A stretch of 64,000 nt of DNA from positions 280,683-344,682 of the forward strand of contig WNYE01000044.1 of assembly GCA_021396245.1 (NCBI GenBank), read 5' to 3'. The notes beneath the pieces are model-generated. The model had not been told where the DNA came from. It worked only from the letters and a program-made list of their open reading frames with translations, and ran no database searches. This DNA comes from Sporothrix humicola (Eukaryota > Ascomycota > Sordariomycetes > Ophiostomatales > Ophiostomataceae). The position numbers and the translations under genes are program-made. This document shows positions 43,059 through 54,700 of this stretch, one piece after another. The stretch's first letter is position 1. Every line of letters begins with the position of its first letter.

Positions 43059-44732
43059 GGTGACGGTAACGGCGGCGAACAACCCGCCAACAAAGAGGCT
43101 TGATCAAGGGCGAGAAAGGAAGTGATGGATAGCTAGACGCGGAAAGGGTTGAAAGGGGATCTGATGATTTCGTGGTCGTTTGCGATGCGATTCGAGAAAG
43201 GCTGCGTGAATAGACGACCGGTAATCGTGGGAATTGTCAAGTGCCAAAATAAAAGACGATGCAGAGCTTGATGTCGACTGTGAGATGGGTCGAAATGCGA
43301 TTTAACACACGTGTCGACGCGAGATGCGCTTGTGGTTGAAGACAAAGTGGATTGCAGTCTGGAGCCAAGGGTCGATCGAGGAGGATCGCAGAGGTGTTGG
43401 TCGTGGAATGGAGCTAATAAATTGGTCAAGCTGCTAGGGGGACCGAGAAAAAAGAAAAGAAAGCAGGAGCGATGATGGAAAAGGACGCCCCAGTAAAGCA
43501 GGAGGCGATCCAAACGAGCGTAATTGGTACAGAGCACCGATGAGAAAGAACCAACAAGCTAAGGAGGCAGGAAAGGGACACTTTTCCAGCTTACAAAGGG
43601 CAGGAGCCGATGAGAAGTAAAAACTGGAGATGGAAGGGAAAGGAGCAGGAAGGACAGGATGCAAGTGAGATAAGGGGACTATATGCACACCATATTACGG
43701 AGTACTCGTGAACGCAGCAGACGGCAAGAGCTCAGGGATAGGCCATGAGTGTCTTCCCGTGTAAAGTTGTAAAATACGTGGGGAAGAGGCTTCAGCATGT
43801 GCAAATAGGAAGGAGCGACAAATATTACGTCCCGTTCCTTCCATTTTACGATCTTACCTTACCTCCGGCCCCTGAAGAGCACTAAAAATACCACCCTGTC
43901 CACGATGATCTGGCCCCTGGTTCGACCTGGACTAGTGCCGAACACGACAATAGACGCGTTAAGTGGTGCCAAGGTGGAATAGCGCACGACAGCTGTGGTG
44001 TCACCAAAGTCAACAAAACGATTCGATCCAAAGACAAAACCAACAGCGAAAAGAGAAACCAACAAGGGCCCGGACGTTGAAGGTTACGAAGTGCAACGGA
44101 CGTTTGAAAGAGTACAAGCGCACGAAAAAGAGAAGATTTGAAAAAAGTCCGATCAAACAAATGCCAGAATCTCAACACGTGACAGGCGGCCCATTTAGCC
44201 GCCAAAAAGGTATGTCTCTCACGATTCTGCCGAGCTTCCGGCATCTGGCAATCAGGGAAGACGGGCGAGAATCGAGAAAGAGGATCGAATGCCCGGAAGA
44301 CGATATGAAGCCAAGGGCTGGCCCGTGTCTGGGCTGGAAAGGGTCCAAAGAGTTTCCTCGGCGGTTGAGCTGATTAATTTTTGGAGTGTTGAAGCTTTTG
44401 GAGGTTCCAGGTAAGGGCCGCGGCAGATTCAAAGACAGCTTTGGTATGTGGCTAATGAAGGTTCGTTGAGCCAATAATCCACTTGCGCTGATATCGTGAT
44501 ACGACAGAGCTATCGGATTATGCACCCATCGAATTGGTGATATCTCAAGTCTGCCTTGGGAAGAGCACGTGACCCCAGTCAACCTTACCCAATAGCTTCC
44601 AGCTCTCTCGAGGTTGATGGTGCCCAACTCGATCATGAAATACGGCCTTATTATCATTGTTTTAATATTAAGAGAAGAAATAAGATCGCAAATCTTAAAA
44701 GAAGCTGGCCAAGAATAGAGACAAGCGCAGCC
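43059..44732. promoter_or_regulatory. Divergent region TM9 / BTB cluster
   Basis: The TM9 side (about 43100-43640) is CT-rich on the minus strand. CACGTGAC E-boxes are at 44176-44183 and 44566-44573, and a TACGGAGTA nonamer at 43696-43704. No ORF is supported. Confidence 0.5.
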
Positions 44733-45683
44733 ATGTCTTTTAGCAGGCTGTCTTCTTTTGGAACGCCTGCCATGGCAAATGGTCCTATCTCAGACGCCGC
44801 AAACGCCTTTCTAAGATCGACTCGAGCGTAAGTATGAAATATGAGCAGGCATATAGAACGCAAATTTTATGGAAAGTTAACGCGGGTTGTTCTAGACTCT
44901 ATGACACCAAAGAGTATTCCGACTTCACTCTCACATGTGATGGCCGCCTCTATCGGATGCACAAATCGATAGTGTGCCCTCGATCTCCCGTCTTTGCCGC
45001 CATGTTGAGAAGTCCTCTCCAGGTATGGAATGACTTGCCTTTGATGACTTACTCTTGCTATATTTCTTAAAGCAGCGCCGTATCACGATATCTAACCAAC
45101 CGTACAGGAAGGCCAGAATAATTCTATCAACCTTCCAGACGACGACGTCCTGGCAGTTCATTGCATGGTCCAGTATTTTTATTTTATCGACTATGACCCG
45201 GACCACCAGTGTGATGAAGAAGGATTTGAACGACTGAGTATATCGGAATCCTCGCACCCAGAGAAATCAAAGACGGCCCTGGACGACGCCGAGAACCCTC
45301 CACCAGAGCCGGCTTTGAAACCACACCATGCCTTGAAGCTGCATGCCGAAGTCTATGTTCTGGCAGACCGGTATGATGTCACCGCACTCAAGAGCCTGGC
45401 ACTCGAAAAGTTCAAAAGGTCTATGCGCTCAGAGTGGAATCCTGACGCGTTTTTGGAAGCTGCACATATCGCTTATGAATGGACATCTGAGGCCGATGTA
45501 GGCTTACGAGCCACCATTCTGGATGGCATGTTCGAGCATCGCGTGAAGCTTCTCAATGATCCCCGTCTTCGAGAGGAGTTACAGACTCTTGGAGGGCTCA
45601 TGTACGGTCTTGCAGCTCGTATGATCTCGCCCTCCAGCTTACAGGTGAAAAGATGCGATTCCTGTAGTAGAATTTTCTCATGA
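44733..45683 (+). CDS. BTB/POZ domain protein, tandem paralogue 1
   Basis: Three exons (44733-44827, 44896-45022, 45108-45683) give 265 aa. The BTB/POZ domain starts at LYDTKEYSDFTLTCDGR and contains MHKSIVCPRSPVFAAML, a fungal BTB hallmark, then LPDDDVLAVHCMVQYFYF. After an acidic/Pro linker comes the family's C-terminal helical block (HAEVYVLADRYDVTALKSLALEKF). Exon 1 is 95 bp and exon 2 is 127 bp, the same lengths as in paralogue 2. BTB proteins of this class are dimerisation modules, some of them Cullin-3 adaptors; no partner domain is present, so the role is unknown. Sequence after residue 250 (SLQVKRCDSC) differs from the paralogues. Confidence 0.85.
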
Positions 45684-46018
45684 ACCAACTTTGGTAGATG
45701 CATTATTTTGGAGGAGAATAAAGAGATATTTTGTTTCAAGATTACAAGCTTTAACCAAACCGGATTTCCGCCTGCTGAATTGTGTCGAATGTTTTTTAAC
45801 GCACGTGGTAGAGCTTCCCTTTCGACCATACAGTGAGACTCTCATCTTCTCACTAACATCTTAGCCACGAATCACTAACTTGGTGTAAACACAACACCTT
45901 ATCAACAACAACCAGCAACAGGCGAGGAGATGACTCTAACTAGCAACAATTGAACGATATAGGATTCACGATACTGCATGAAGCAACTGAACCACAAGGC
46001 TCATTTTGGTAGACTACA
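45684..46018. other. Spacer between BTB paralogues 1 and 2
   Basis: 335 bp that hold the 3' end of paralogue 1 and the leader of paralogue 2 (a CAACAACAACC-type stretch near 45903). Nothing else was seen. Confidence 0.5.
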
Positions 46019-47022
46019 ATGGCCGGTATTTTTGGCAAACGGCCCGCGACAGCCATGTTGGCGTCTCAGGCGGACGATACATGCTCAGAGCCATTTCTTG
46101 AATCTATCAGATCGTATGCTACTATTACTTGCCTACCAGTGGCATCAAAGATCTCAATATGGTATGACCTACTAACCACAACCCTAAAAGGCTCCATGGA
46201 TCGGAGAAATACTCTGACTTCACCCTCATTTGCGGTGGGGGCAGATACCATCTACACAAAGCTATTGTGTGTCCTCGGTCCCCCGTATTGTCTGCCATGC
46301 TACAAAGCTCCTTCCAGGTAAGCATGCCCTGATATTGACGTCTTCAATCTTTCAATCTTTCTCCTCCTTTTTCACCATTTTCTCACATTGCTTAACCAGG
46401 AGCCTTGTTCTTCCCAGACATGGTCTCGTGGTGTGCATACCTAATTATTCTACTAACCGGGCCGGCATCATAGGAAGGGCAGACGAATACTATCGATCTT
46501 GAAAACGACGATATCCAAGCCGTCGAAAGTATGATCCGATTTTTTTACTTTCACAACTACGCCGAAGAAGTGGAAAACGACAATCCAGTGCAGATGCAAG
46601 CAAAGAAGAGAAAGGTGGAAGAGAACACCATCAATGCGAAATCGACTTCAACCTCGAAGCCACCGCATCCGAAGCACCACCCCATTCTATTGCATGCTAA
46701 GGTCTACGTCCTCGCTGATCGATACGGCATCGATGGTCTAAAGGCGTTGGCACTGAAGAAATTCTCTGTCGCATGGGAGGCTGGCTGGGATGCACATGCC
46801 ATGATTGCGGCTGCACGGCTGGCACATGACTGGACAAAGGAAACAGACAAAGGCTTGCGGAATGAGGTTCTTCGTGCGATATACAAATTCCGGGTTTCAA
46901 TTTTTAAAGATGAGAAGTGCAAAGAGGCACTTAGGAAGATGGGCTCCATCGTGACTGAGCTCGCTACTATGGTGATTTTTCCTCCTGCTCAGTATTACCA
47001 GTGGCCGCTCTTGGAAAACTAG
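46019..47022 (+). CDS. BTB/POZ domain protein, tandem paralogue 2
   Basis: Exons 46019-46113, 46191-46317 and 46474-47022 give 256 aa. Exons 1 and 2 have exactly the lengths (95 and 127 bp) and phases (2, 0) of paralogue 1. Splicing rebuilds LHGSEKYSDFTLICGGGRY and HKAIVCPRSPVLSAML. Without the intron calls the BTB domain is invisible, because exon 2 is read in a different frame from the neighbouring open frame. The C-terminal block reads HAKVYVLADRYGIDGLKALALKKF and ends KCKEALRKMGSIVTELATMV. A basic KKRKVEEN patch in the linker (about 103-110) could be a nuclear localisation signal. Function unknown. Confidence 0.84.
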
Positions 47023-47169
47023 GAATGCCCTTGGATTTAGGCAATGGGCAAGGCATCATGAGAATGAATGGCAGTTTATTAGTGAGGTTTAATTTTGATA
47101 CTTTCTGCGTCTTTGTATAAATAAATTCGCGATGACTTCTTTTTTTCGTTGTAATAAACAAATACGCGA

Positions 47170-47288
47170 CGTTTAGAAACCGCTGACGCATCTTCCGAAA
47201 CGAGGGCTGTAAAGAAGAGCTGAAGACGATGGGCTCTCTCGTATACGAGCTAGCTGATATGATAAATCGCCAGACTAGTACAAAATAA
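47170..47288 (+). pseudogene. Decayed 3' end of a fourth BTB paralogue
   Basis: Between paralogues 2 and 3 a frame ending at TAA 47286-47288 encodes GCKEELKTMGSLVYELADM, which aligns with the C-termini of paralogue 2 (KCKEALRKMGSIVTELATM) and paralogue 3 (TCKAELQGIGSLMYDLGAF). Upstream in the same frame, RIF aligns with the (S/E)IF before it. TGA at 47184-47186 interrupts the frame and no BTB core remains. The fragment is a truncated gene copy with an in-frame stop. Confidence 0.75.
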
Positions 47289-47551
47289 CGTCTGGTTTTG
47301 AGCATATATAAATATATGTATAAATATAAGTAACCAATATTCAAAGGTTCTGGCGATGGGAAGGTGATGCGTGCAATGTATCACGCGCCCGTCACCCGTT
47401 CAACGCGACAAGACTCACTTTGTGAAGCCAAACGAGACATTAGTTCTCCTAAACGCCAGAGCTATCTACACACTCGTATTCAGTCTCCGCTTGCAGAGGC
47501 CGTTTTTTTCGACGAAATGCCCCGAAACGGACTGCTCAGGTCGCTTGGGAT

Positions 47552-48472
47552 ATGGACGTGGAGGCAGATGATAGTTGCTCCAAGTCCTTTCTCAATTCCA
47601 TCAGATCGTGAATTCCTTGCAGACTCTGTCAATTGCAAACAAATGATATTTACTGACGAGTTTTGCTTATTTTTGGCCAGATTGTACGGCACCGACCTTT
47701 ACTCTGACTTTTCCATTACATGCGATGGCCGCACATATCACATGCACAAGTTGATTGTCTGCCCCCGATCTCCTGTCTTTGCTGCTATGCTAAGGAGATC
47801 TTTTCAGGTAGGTCTGCTTCTCCTCCACACACTCTAATACCCCAGAACCCTTCATGTCCGGGAATCCAGCCTTTTTTCCCTCCCTGTTTCCCTCCATCTT
47901 TCTTATGAATGCTGATCAATTTTGTATTAAAGGAGGGACAAAATAGCCTTATCGATCTTGCCGAGGACGATGTTCTTGCTGTCCACTGCATGATTCGGTA
48001 TTTTTACTTTCACAACTACACACCGGAGCACCAGAACGAGGACGCCGGATTCAATGTTGCGGGCGGCCCGAGATCGGCGCCGAAAATGACCAAAAACAAT
48101 GGAAGGAGAAGGGGTACGGCGGCAGCCATGCATCCGGTCCATCATCCTATCAGACTGCATGCTGAAGTCTATGTCCTAGCCGACCGGTATGATATTGACG
48201 GTCTGAAAGATCTTGCCCTTTTCAAATTCAAGGAAGCCTGGCAAAGCGAATGGGATATGAAGGCAGTTGTTGCTGCTGCCCGCATCGCCTATGAATGGAC
48301 AAAGGAATCAGACCAGGGTCTACGACTCAGCGTCATTGATGCTATGCATGAACACCACGAAGAAATATTCCAGGACAAGACCTGCAAAGCAGAGCTGCAG
48401 GGTATCGGCAGTCTTATGTACGACCTTGGAGCATTCATGTCTATCTCAAGAAGAACGAAATATAAGTACTAG
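47552..48472 (+). CDS. BTB/POZ domain protein, tandem paralogue 3
   Basis: Exons 47552-47607, 47681-47807 and 47933-48472 give 240 aa. Exon 2 is again 127 bp with the same phases. It encodes LYGTDLYSDFSITCDGRTY and HKLIVCPRSPVFAAMLRRSFQ; exon 3 continues EGQNSLIDLAEDDVLAVHCM. The C-terminal block is HAEVYVLADRYDIDGLKDLALFKF, ending RRTKYKY. The N-terminus is shorter than in the paralogues: Met at 47552 is the only in-frame Met, but similarity to paralogue 2 (EADDSCSKSFLNSIRS) continues upstream of it without a Met up to a TAA at 47450. The true start may therefore lie in another exon or have been lost by a small indel. Confidence 0.8.
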
Positions 48473-49557
48473 TGACCCCGAGGCGAGAGAGAAAAGAAAA
48501 AAAAAACGTCTTCTTGAAGAGACGTGAGCCAGCATCAGTCTATTTGTTCCCCACGCTTTTGTATTTATAGATCATGACGATACCACACAAGTAAATAAAC
48601 ATGAAACCCGTCGTTTCCAGAGTCGGAAGTGAATATGTCGTTTCAATGTGGATTGCATCATAGTTGTAGATCGTCTTATCAGTGCAACCAAGCTTAAAGA
48701 GTCTTGAGAGTGAGCCGCTTGCCGTTCTTGACCAGTTCAGCCTCGCGATTAAGGAAAAGAAAACAAACCCTGGAAATGCAGCTGCCTGGCGGTCTTGCTT
48801 CTTGCTCTTCGTCTGAAATACCAATTGGTGGCCGACGGGCCCAAAACCAAACCCTGACTATTCCATTTTGGGCGGAATGCCGCGAGTGAAAGGGACGGTT
48901 CCTGTTTCCAGTTGTGACTGGCGGCCAAGACCGCTCAAAGAAATAATAAGGAAATTCGAGAAATACGGGTGCCTAGTCGATGGAGCCGCTTTAGAGTTTT
49001 CGCATGGGCGATTTGCGTCGCTAGCTTGCGCGGCGGCTCCAGGCTGGCTCCTCTGAAATAGCGTGTGATATCACGCTTGAAACAAGACTTTGACAGCGGA
49101 TTATCACTGTTTGGGTAGCACTTCACTGGGAGGGAGGGAGCCTCAGGAGCATAATTTAGGTGGTGGGTGAACTGCGCCTCCCAGTGGGACCGAATCAAGC
49201 CGCAACAGGGGAACAGCTATCTCGGGTCGCTCTTGCCAATCCGTTCTCCGTAGTTTGTACATAACAGAGGCAAGCTCCGATTTTTTAATTTTTTTTAATT
49301 GTTTGTTGTTGTCGCGAGATCGTTGCTTCCCCAAAATTAAACACTTTCTTTGCCAAAGGGCAGGAACGAGTGAGCATACACAATCTCGAGGAAGGAACCA
49401 ACAACAAGAACCGGCAGCGACAGGGTGCACTTGCACAAAACTGCCAAGTGCCCCTCTTCCAAGCTGAACAGTCGACTAACTATCCCAATCGCCTCTCTTT
49501 CCTCTCTCTCCTTTTCTCCATTCTACAAAACAAAAACAACACAACCCACAAACAACG
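48473..49557. other. Intergenic region upstream of the 49558 gene
   Basis: About 1.1 kb. The last 200 bp are CA/CT-rich and form the leader of the next gene. Frames on the minus strand lack ATG starts and domains. Nothing else was seen. Confidence 0.5.
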
Positions 49558-50742
49558 ATGGCTTCGTCAAATTCTGCCAGCGCCGAAAAGGGCCGGCTTG
49601 CAGAACACTATAACGGCCAGGCCGTTCTGACACCCCAGCCAGATGACGACACCAACGGCGGCCGTGTCCGCAGCGAATCCCTTATCGGCGTTGAGAGCGA
49701 CACAGACGAAGAGACAGCGACAACAACAACTCGTGGCGGCCCTTCTTCGTCCTCTTCTGCACCCCACGACCATGCTCCGCCAATCTACTCAGGGCCGGCA
49801 TCGCCTGCTCACGAAGCCGCCCTCCAACGACAAGACGGCAGTGCTGCCGCTGCCGCCGTTGTCGCCGCCCAGAAACGCCCCTTTCCCAAGTACCCAGGGC
49901 TCCCCTACGTCGACTACCGCATCTACTCGCCGCCACTGTTCGATCTGTCTCCCGACAAAACGGCCCTCAAGTCGTCGGCCCCTTACCTATCGGCTACTGC
50001 CTCGGCTCTCGCCAACCTGATCCGGTCACAAGCCACCGTTCCGCCAAAGCCGCTGATCCACATCCAGGGCACCCGCGGCAGCAAGGTCGACTTTTCTGTC
50101 AAGGCCAACCTGATGCACCTGCTGCTGTCTGAAGACCCGCGGCGGCGCATGAACTACGTGCGGTGTGTCGGCCGTGGCGAGCTGGCCCTGCGCGGCGGCA
50201 ATTCGAATAAGCCGTCGGCTCTGCCCGAGGTTGAGAGCAGCGATGCCGGCAGTGCTATTGATGCGTGGTGTCGGCGATTTGTCGAGGACCAGTCGTCGGT
50301 CAAGTCGTTTGTCTTTGAGCGCCAGGTCGCCAACATGGACATTGGCTGGCTGGAGGGCCAGATCCGCAGTCTCGTGGCCACCACCGGCTACAAGGGCGTT
50401 GTGACCGTGACGTTCCCTGTAACACACGCTCGCGTTATCGTCCAGAGCCCCGATAAGGTCAACAAGTTCTTTACGTCTGTTGCCACACTCTTTACCGGCA
50501 AGAGCACATACGAAGTCGTCAAGGCTGTTTGGCCGTTTGCGACGCACAAGAGCGGCGACCCGGCGCGCAAGTTTGCCGTCCAGAGCGAGGAGATGTGGTG
50601 GAAGGAGTGGCGTGATCCCATTCGCTATGCGATTAGCACAAAGCGCTCTGGTTGGGTGACCAACGAGGACAAGCTAGAAGCGCTTATGGAAGGCGTTGGA
50701 CGAGGTATCACGGTCGTCGAATGGGGCAGCGAGTACAGTTGA
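49558..50742 (+). CDS. Conserved fungal protein of unknown function
   Basis: Intronless, 394 aa, start in an AACAACGATGGC context. The first 105 residues are Ser/Ala/Thr-rich and probably disordered. The conserved core (about 108-394) begins FPKYPGLPYVDYRIYSPPLF and contains PPKPLIHIQGTRG, MNYVRCVGRGELALRGG, EGQIRSLVATTGYKG, KSTYEVVKAVWPFATHK, then PIRYAISTKRSGWV and a C-terminal VEWG. I recognise this as a family present across Pezizomycotina, sometimes labelled as an ABC-transporter-related protein, but no Walker motifs or membrane helices are visible, so that label is unsupported. It is soluble, alpha/beta and probably cytosolic. No function is claimed. Confidence 0.82.
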   Translation: MASSNSASAEKGRLAEHYNGQAVLTPQPDDDTNGGRVRSESLIGVESDTDEETATTTTRGGPSSSSSAPHDHAPPIYSGPASPAHEAALQRQDGSAAAAAVVAAQKRPFPKYPGLPYVDYRIYSPPLFDLSPDKTALKSSAPYLSATASALANLIRSQATVPPKPLIHIQGTRGSKVDFSVKANLMHLLLSEDPRRRMNYVRCVGRGELALRGGNSNKPSALPEVESSDAGSAIDAWCRRFVEDQSSVKSFVFERQVANMDIGWLEGQIRSLVATTGYKGVVTVTFPVTHARVIVQSPDKVNKFFTSVATLFTGKSTYEVVKAVWPFATHKSGDPARKFAVQSEEMWWKEWRDPIRYAISTKRSGWVTNEDKLEALMEGVGRGITVVEWGSEYS

Positions 50743-51742
50743 AGACTCGGCCTTGTCGACGCTGTTTTATCTCACCTCTTTATTTTTGGGTCCGGGAGGA
50801 CTTGCAACTAATATTTGGATTTTTTTGGACATATTGTTTTGGCTTTTCATTTGCACGATTGGTAAAGATCGGAAATTGTGGCATATCGCCATTCTCAGCG
50901 ACGGAGTTGGTTCATACTATTTGGGTAATAATATATTTTGAATTTCTATTATTTTATTTTGGACACACTTTCTCATTTTCTGTTCGAATTTTCTGTTCCG
51001 TCACTTACAAGTATGTCTACGGATGAATCTCTCAACGAATGAAAGATGCCTTGGGTGTTCTGCTAACAACAAGGCTGCGCCTCAACAGATGCTCCACAAT
51101 CTCGTGAACCGACTCTCTCACAGCTATTCGACTTGCACAACGCCCACTCCCCCTGCAATTATTGAGCTTAGCTACTGGTTTGATGGCCCAAACTCCATAC
51201 GGTTGAGTCACCCGTTTGGTTTGCCTCTTTTGTGTCTGAATTTCGCATACTTATTCGGTGCTTCAACGCTCCTTTAAGTACTCCACGCGAGGCTTTTGTC
51301 TCCATGAGTCACTTGCCGGCTCCTAAGAGCAAGCCACAGCAGCCTTGTCCATCAAACAAACTCGAAAAGCTCACTCTCTGAATACGACGCCGGTTTAAGC
51401 CTTGCCCCTGTCCCCCAAGAAACACATCTTTGGGCACTAGTGTGCATCTGTGGGGAAGCCATAGCTCCAGGGCTGTTCGGCTGTCTGTTTAATTTCACGA
51501 TCTCAGCTTCGTGATAAGTTTATTGTTTTCCTCACCATATAAGGAGGCTGGCCCTCCTAATTGTCTGGTGCGGTGTCTGATAGACTCCATCAACAAGAAG
51601 GAAAGAAACACCGACGGCACCACTTCAGAGTCGCATTTACACGCCGCTATTTCATTTGCATTGTTTTCTTTTCTTTTCCCCTACCTCCCCTTATACCCCT
51701 TCAAATTATTTTTAGTCCGATACCAGATTTCAACGACCACGC
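50743..51742. other. Intergenic region upstream of the RNA-processing fusion gene
   Basis: 1 kb. The 3' part (about 51640-51720) is CT-rich and likely holds the promoter and leader of the gene at 51743. No supported ORF. Confidence 0.5.
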
Positions 51743-54700
51743 ATGGCGACTACCGAACCCGATTCACAAGGGGTATCCTTCACCATAAATTCACACGCAA
51801 CAGCGTTGTGTTTTATCCCACCCGAGAGCGAGTGGCCGGCAGTTGACCGGCTCCGCACACTCTACGACAAGGCTGCGCGCAAGTGGCCTCCACATGTCAA
51901 CCTGATCTACCCGTTCGTGCAGCCCGAGAGCCTTGATGCTGCATCACAACGTATTCAGTCCTTTTTAAATGATGAGCCGGAAACACCCATCGAACTTCGT
52001 CTGAACACGGCGGGCGTATTCAACCAGCGCCATGAAAAGACGCTTCACTTGAAAAACGACGGCAAAGACGGCTGCACCGAGTCTCTCCGCCAGCTTCGCT
52101 TTAAGATTTTGAAGGCCCTGACGGGCAACGATGCGGCTACAGAGGACTACAAGTCCAACAGCTACAAGATGCACATGACAGTCGCCCAGAGCAACAACAG
52201 TGCATCTACAGGATATACTGCCTCGGCCGAGACAGATAATGGCGACGACGAGGTATCGACGGCCATACCCAACGACACACATGGCCACGCGCACCGTTTT
52301 TTGCTGCACAAGGTCGAGAGACTGCCGCCCGTCGAATGGACGGCCGACCGGCTACATATTATGACCCGTGAGCGGCTCGTCAAGACACGAGGCAACCGAG
52401 CAGATGGTGAGGTGATTGCCACATCAAGCCGCATGCGGCTATGGGGAATCATTCATCTTGAGGACGGACGGATTGAGAAGCTTAGCTCGACGCAGACCTT
52501 TTACGACGAGCTTCCATTTGATGGTGATAAGACTTCAGGTGAGGCCGAGGCCGACGAGGCCGAAACTGAGAAGATTCGGGACAGCGACCTGCCCACCTTT
52601 GAGTCTGTGACATTTGCCCCGGAAGACAGCGAATGGATTCGCTGTTCAGATGAGCATGATCTCTACACCTCACTTCCTCCTGTTTCATCTTCTCCCGGTG
52701 GCCTCTCTGCCGCCACATACAACGTCCTGGCCGAGTTTGAGTGGCCGCCCGTGGTGGACCGCTTCCCTCTTCTGATCAAAAATATTCTGGCTGCGAATGC
52801 GGCTACAGATGTGCTTGTTCTGCAAGAAGTGACGGACCACTTTCTGACTGCGCTGCTCGCCGACGATGGTGTGCGCACCGCCTATCCCTTTGCGTCTCAC
52901 GGCCCTCCGGACCAGGAGGATATGGAGCCGTTGCCTAGTCTTCTGAACATGGTCGTGCTGAGCCGTCGGCCGTTCTCCTGGTCATGGCTTGGTTTTCACC
53001 GCGCACACAAGGGCGCACTGATTGCTCGTTTTGATCGCGAGGAGGAAGGCAAGGAGTACGACGATGACGAATATAACGAAAAGAAGTATGGTCTAGTCCT
53101 CGCCACAGTCCATCTCACTCATGGCCTCACGAATGGATCGGTTGCAAGCAAACGTGCCGAGCTGCAGCGTCTGTTTAGCCATTTGCAGCGACGTTATCCA
53201 TCTCATGTTGCCGACGCTGTGGTGGTGGCAGGTGATCTCAACATCCACTCTTCGTCTTTTGCTATCGACGCAGCCATCCGTCGAAAGGGCATCTCGACAC
53301 AGACTGCGCGTTATGTTGAGACTGGCTTTGACGAGCTGTTTGCCCAGTATGGCTTCATGGACGCTTTCCGCGTGGCACAGACACTCAACAACAGCGACGA
53401 CGACGACAAGCACGAGTCTGACGAGTCCAAACACGATCTCCGGCACGACAACAGCGATATTCTTCTTCATGACGGCGAAGAGGGTGCGACGTACAATCCT
53501 TTTACGAACGCATTGGCTGCCCGAATTATCGGCAGCGGCCTCAACACTCGGCCGGAACGATTTGACCGTATTCTTGTTCGCGACGTTGCCAAGGATATTT
53601 CCGGAAACAACGAGAGCGAGGATGAAGATGAGGACGACGACGAGTACAACCGGATCCAGTACCGTATTGCCAGCTACAACACATTTGGTTTCCCATCCGC
53701 CAGCGAGGACCACACTTCGGCCAGTGCTTATGCAAGCGACCATTGGGGCATTCGCTGCACTCTTGAGCTTGCAGATGAGGACGAGAACGATGAAGAGAAT
53801 GAGGATCTGGCTGCATCGGCAACTCTGGCCTCCAAGGCTGTCGCAGAAGCTGAACTTCCTGTTATTTCTACCGACATTGAGAAGCTGATTGTACCAGTTG
53901 ATCCAGTTCATGCCCCTGCAGGTTCACTGGCAGAAGATGGTGCTGTTGCTTCCGCCCTCGAAGAGCTTGATGTGATTCCATCCGACGATGAAATTGCCCG
54001 TCGCAAGGCGGCTTTTGACCGTCTCAAGGCCATCATCCTTGACGAGGAAGCAACCCAGGAGTCGTCCGGTACCAATACAAGCCCCCGCCAGCTGGTCGTT
54101 GTGCCCGTTGGATCGTATGGCCTCGGTGTCTGGACGCCTGCTTCGGACATTGACTGCCTCTGCATCGGCACGTTTGGCCCACAGACGTTCTTTGCTCTCG
54201 CAACTCAGAGGCTGAGAGCTGCCGGTGCTGCGGCTGGAGATGATGCGGCAAACTCAGTCAAGATTATCCGTCGTGTCCGCGCCCACACGGGCACTATGCT
54301 GGAGCTCGAGATCAACGGTATCCGCATGGACCTACAGTACTGCGGCGCAGCCGTTGTTGCCGAGACCTGGCCGGCCGTTCTTGTTCTTCCCCAGACACAC
54401 CCAGTCTTTGCACTCTCGCCGCAAACGCTCTCGAAACTCAAGGCAGCCCGCGACCTGTACTACATCCGCAAGTCGTTCCCTGAGATTGGGGCTTCCACCG
54501 AGGATGCAGCCAAGATCTGCACAGCCAACAACTTCCGGACGGCTCACCGTGCCATCAAGACCTGGGCCCGCGCTCGGGGCCTGTATGCTGCTCGCTTCGG
54601 CTACCTGGGCGGTATCCAGATTGCACTGCTGCTGGCCCGTGTCATGAAGCTGATGCAGCGTGAGGTAGACAAGATGGAAGAGAAGGACTATTCTGTGGCC

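Noticed and set aside
53093..53911. 272-aa frame antisense to the RNA-processing fusion
   Set aside because: Val/Leu-rich shadow of the sense gene without independent support.
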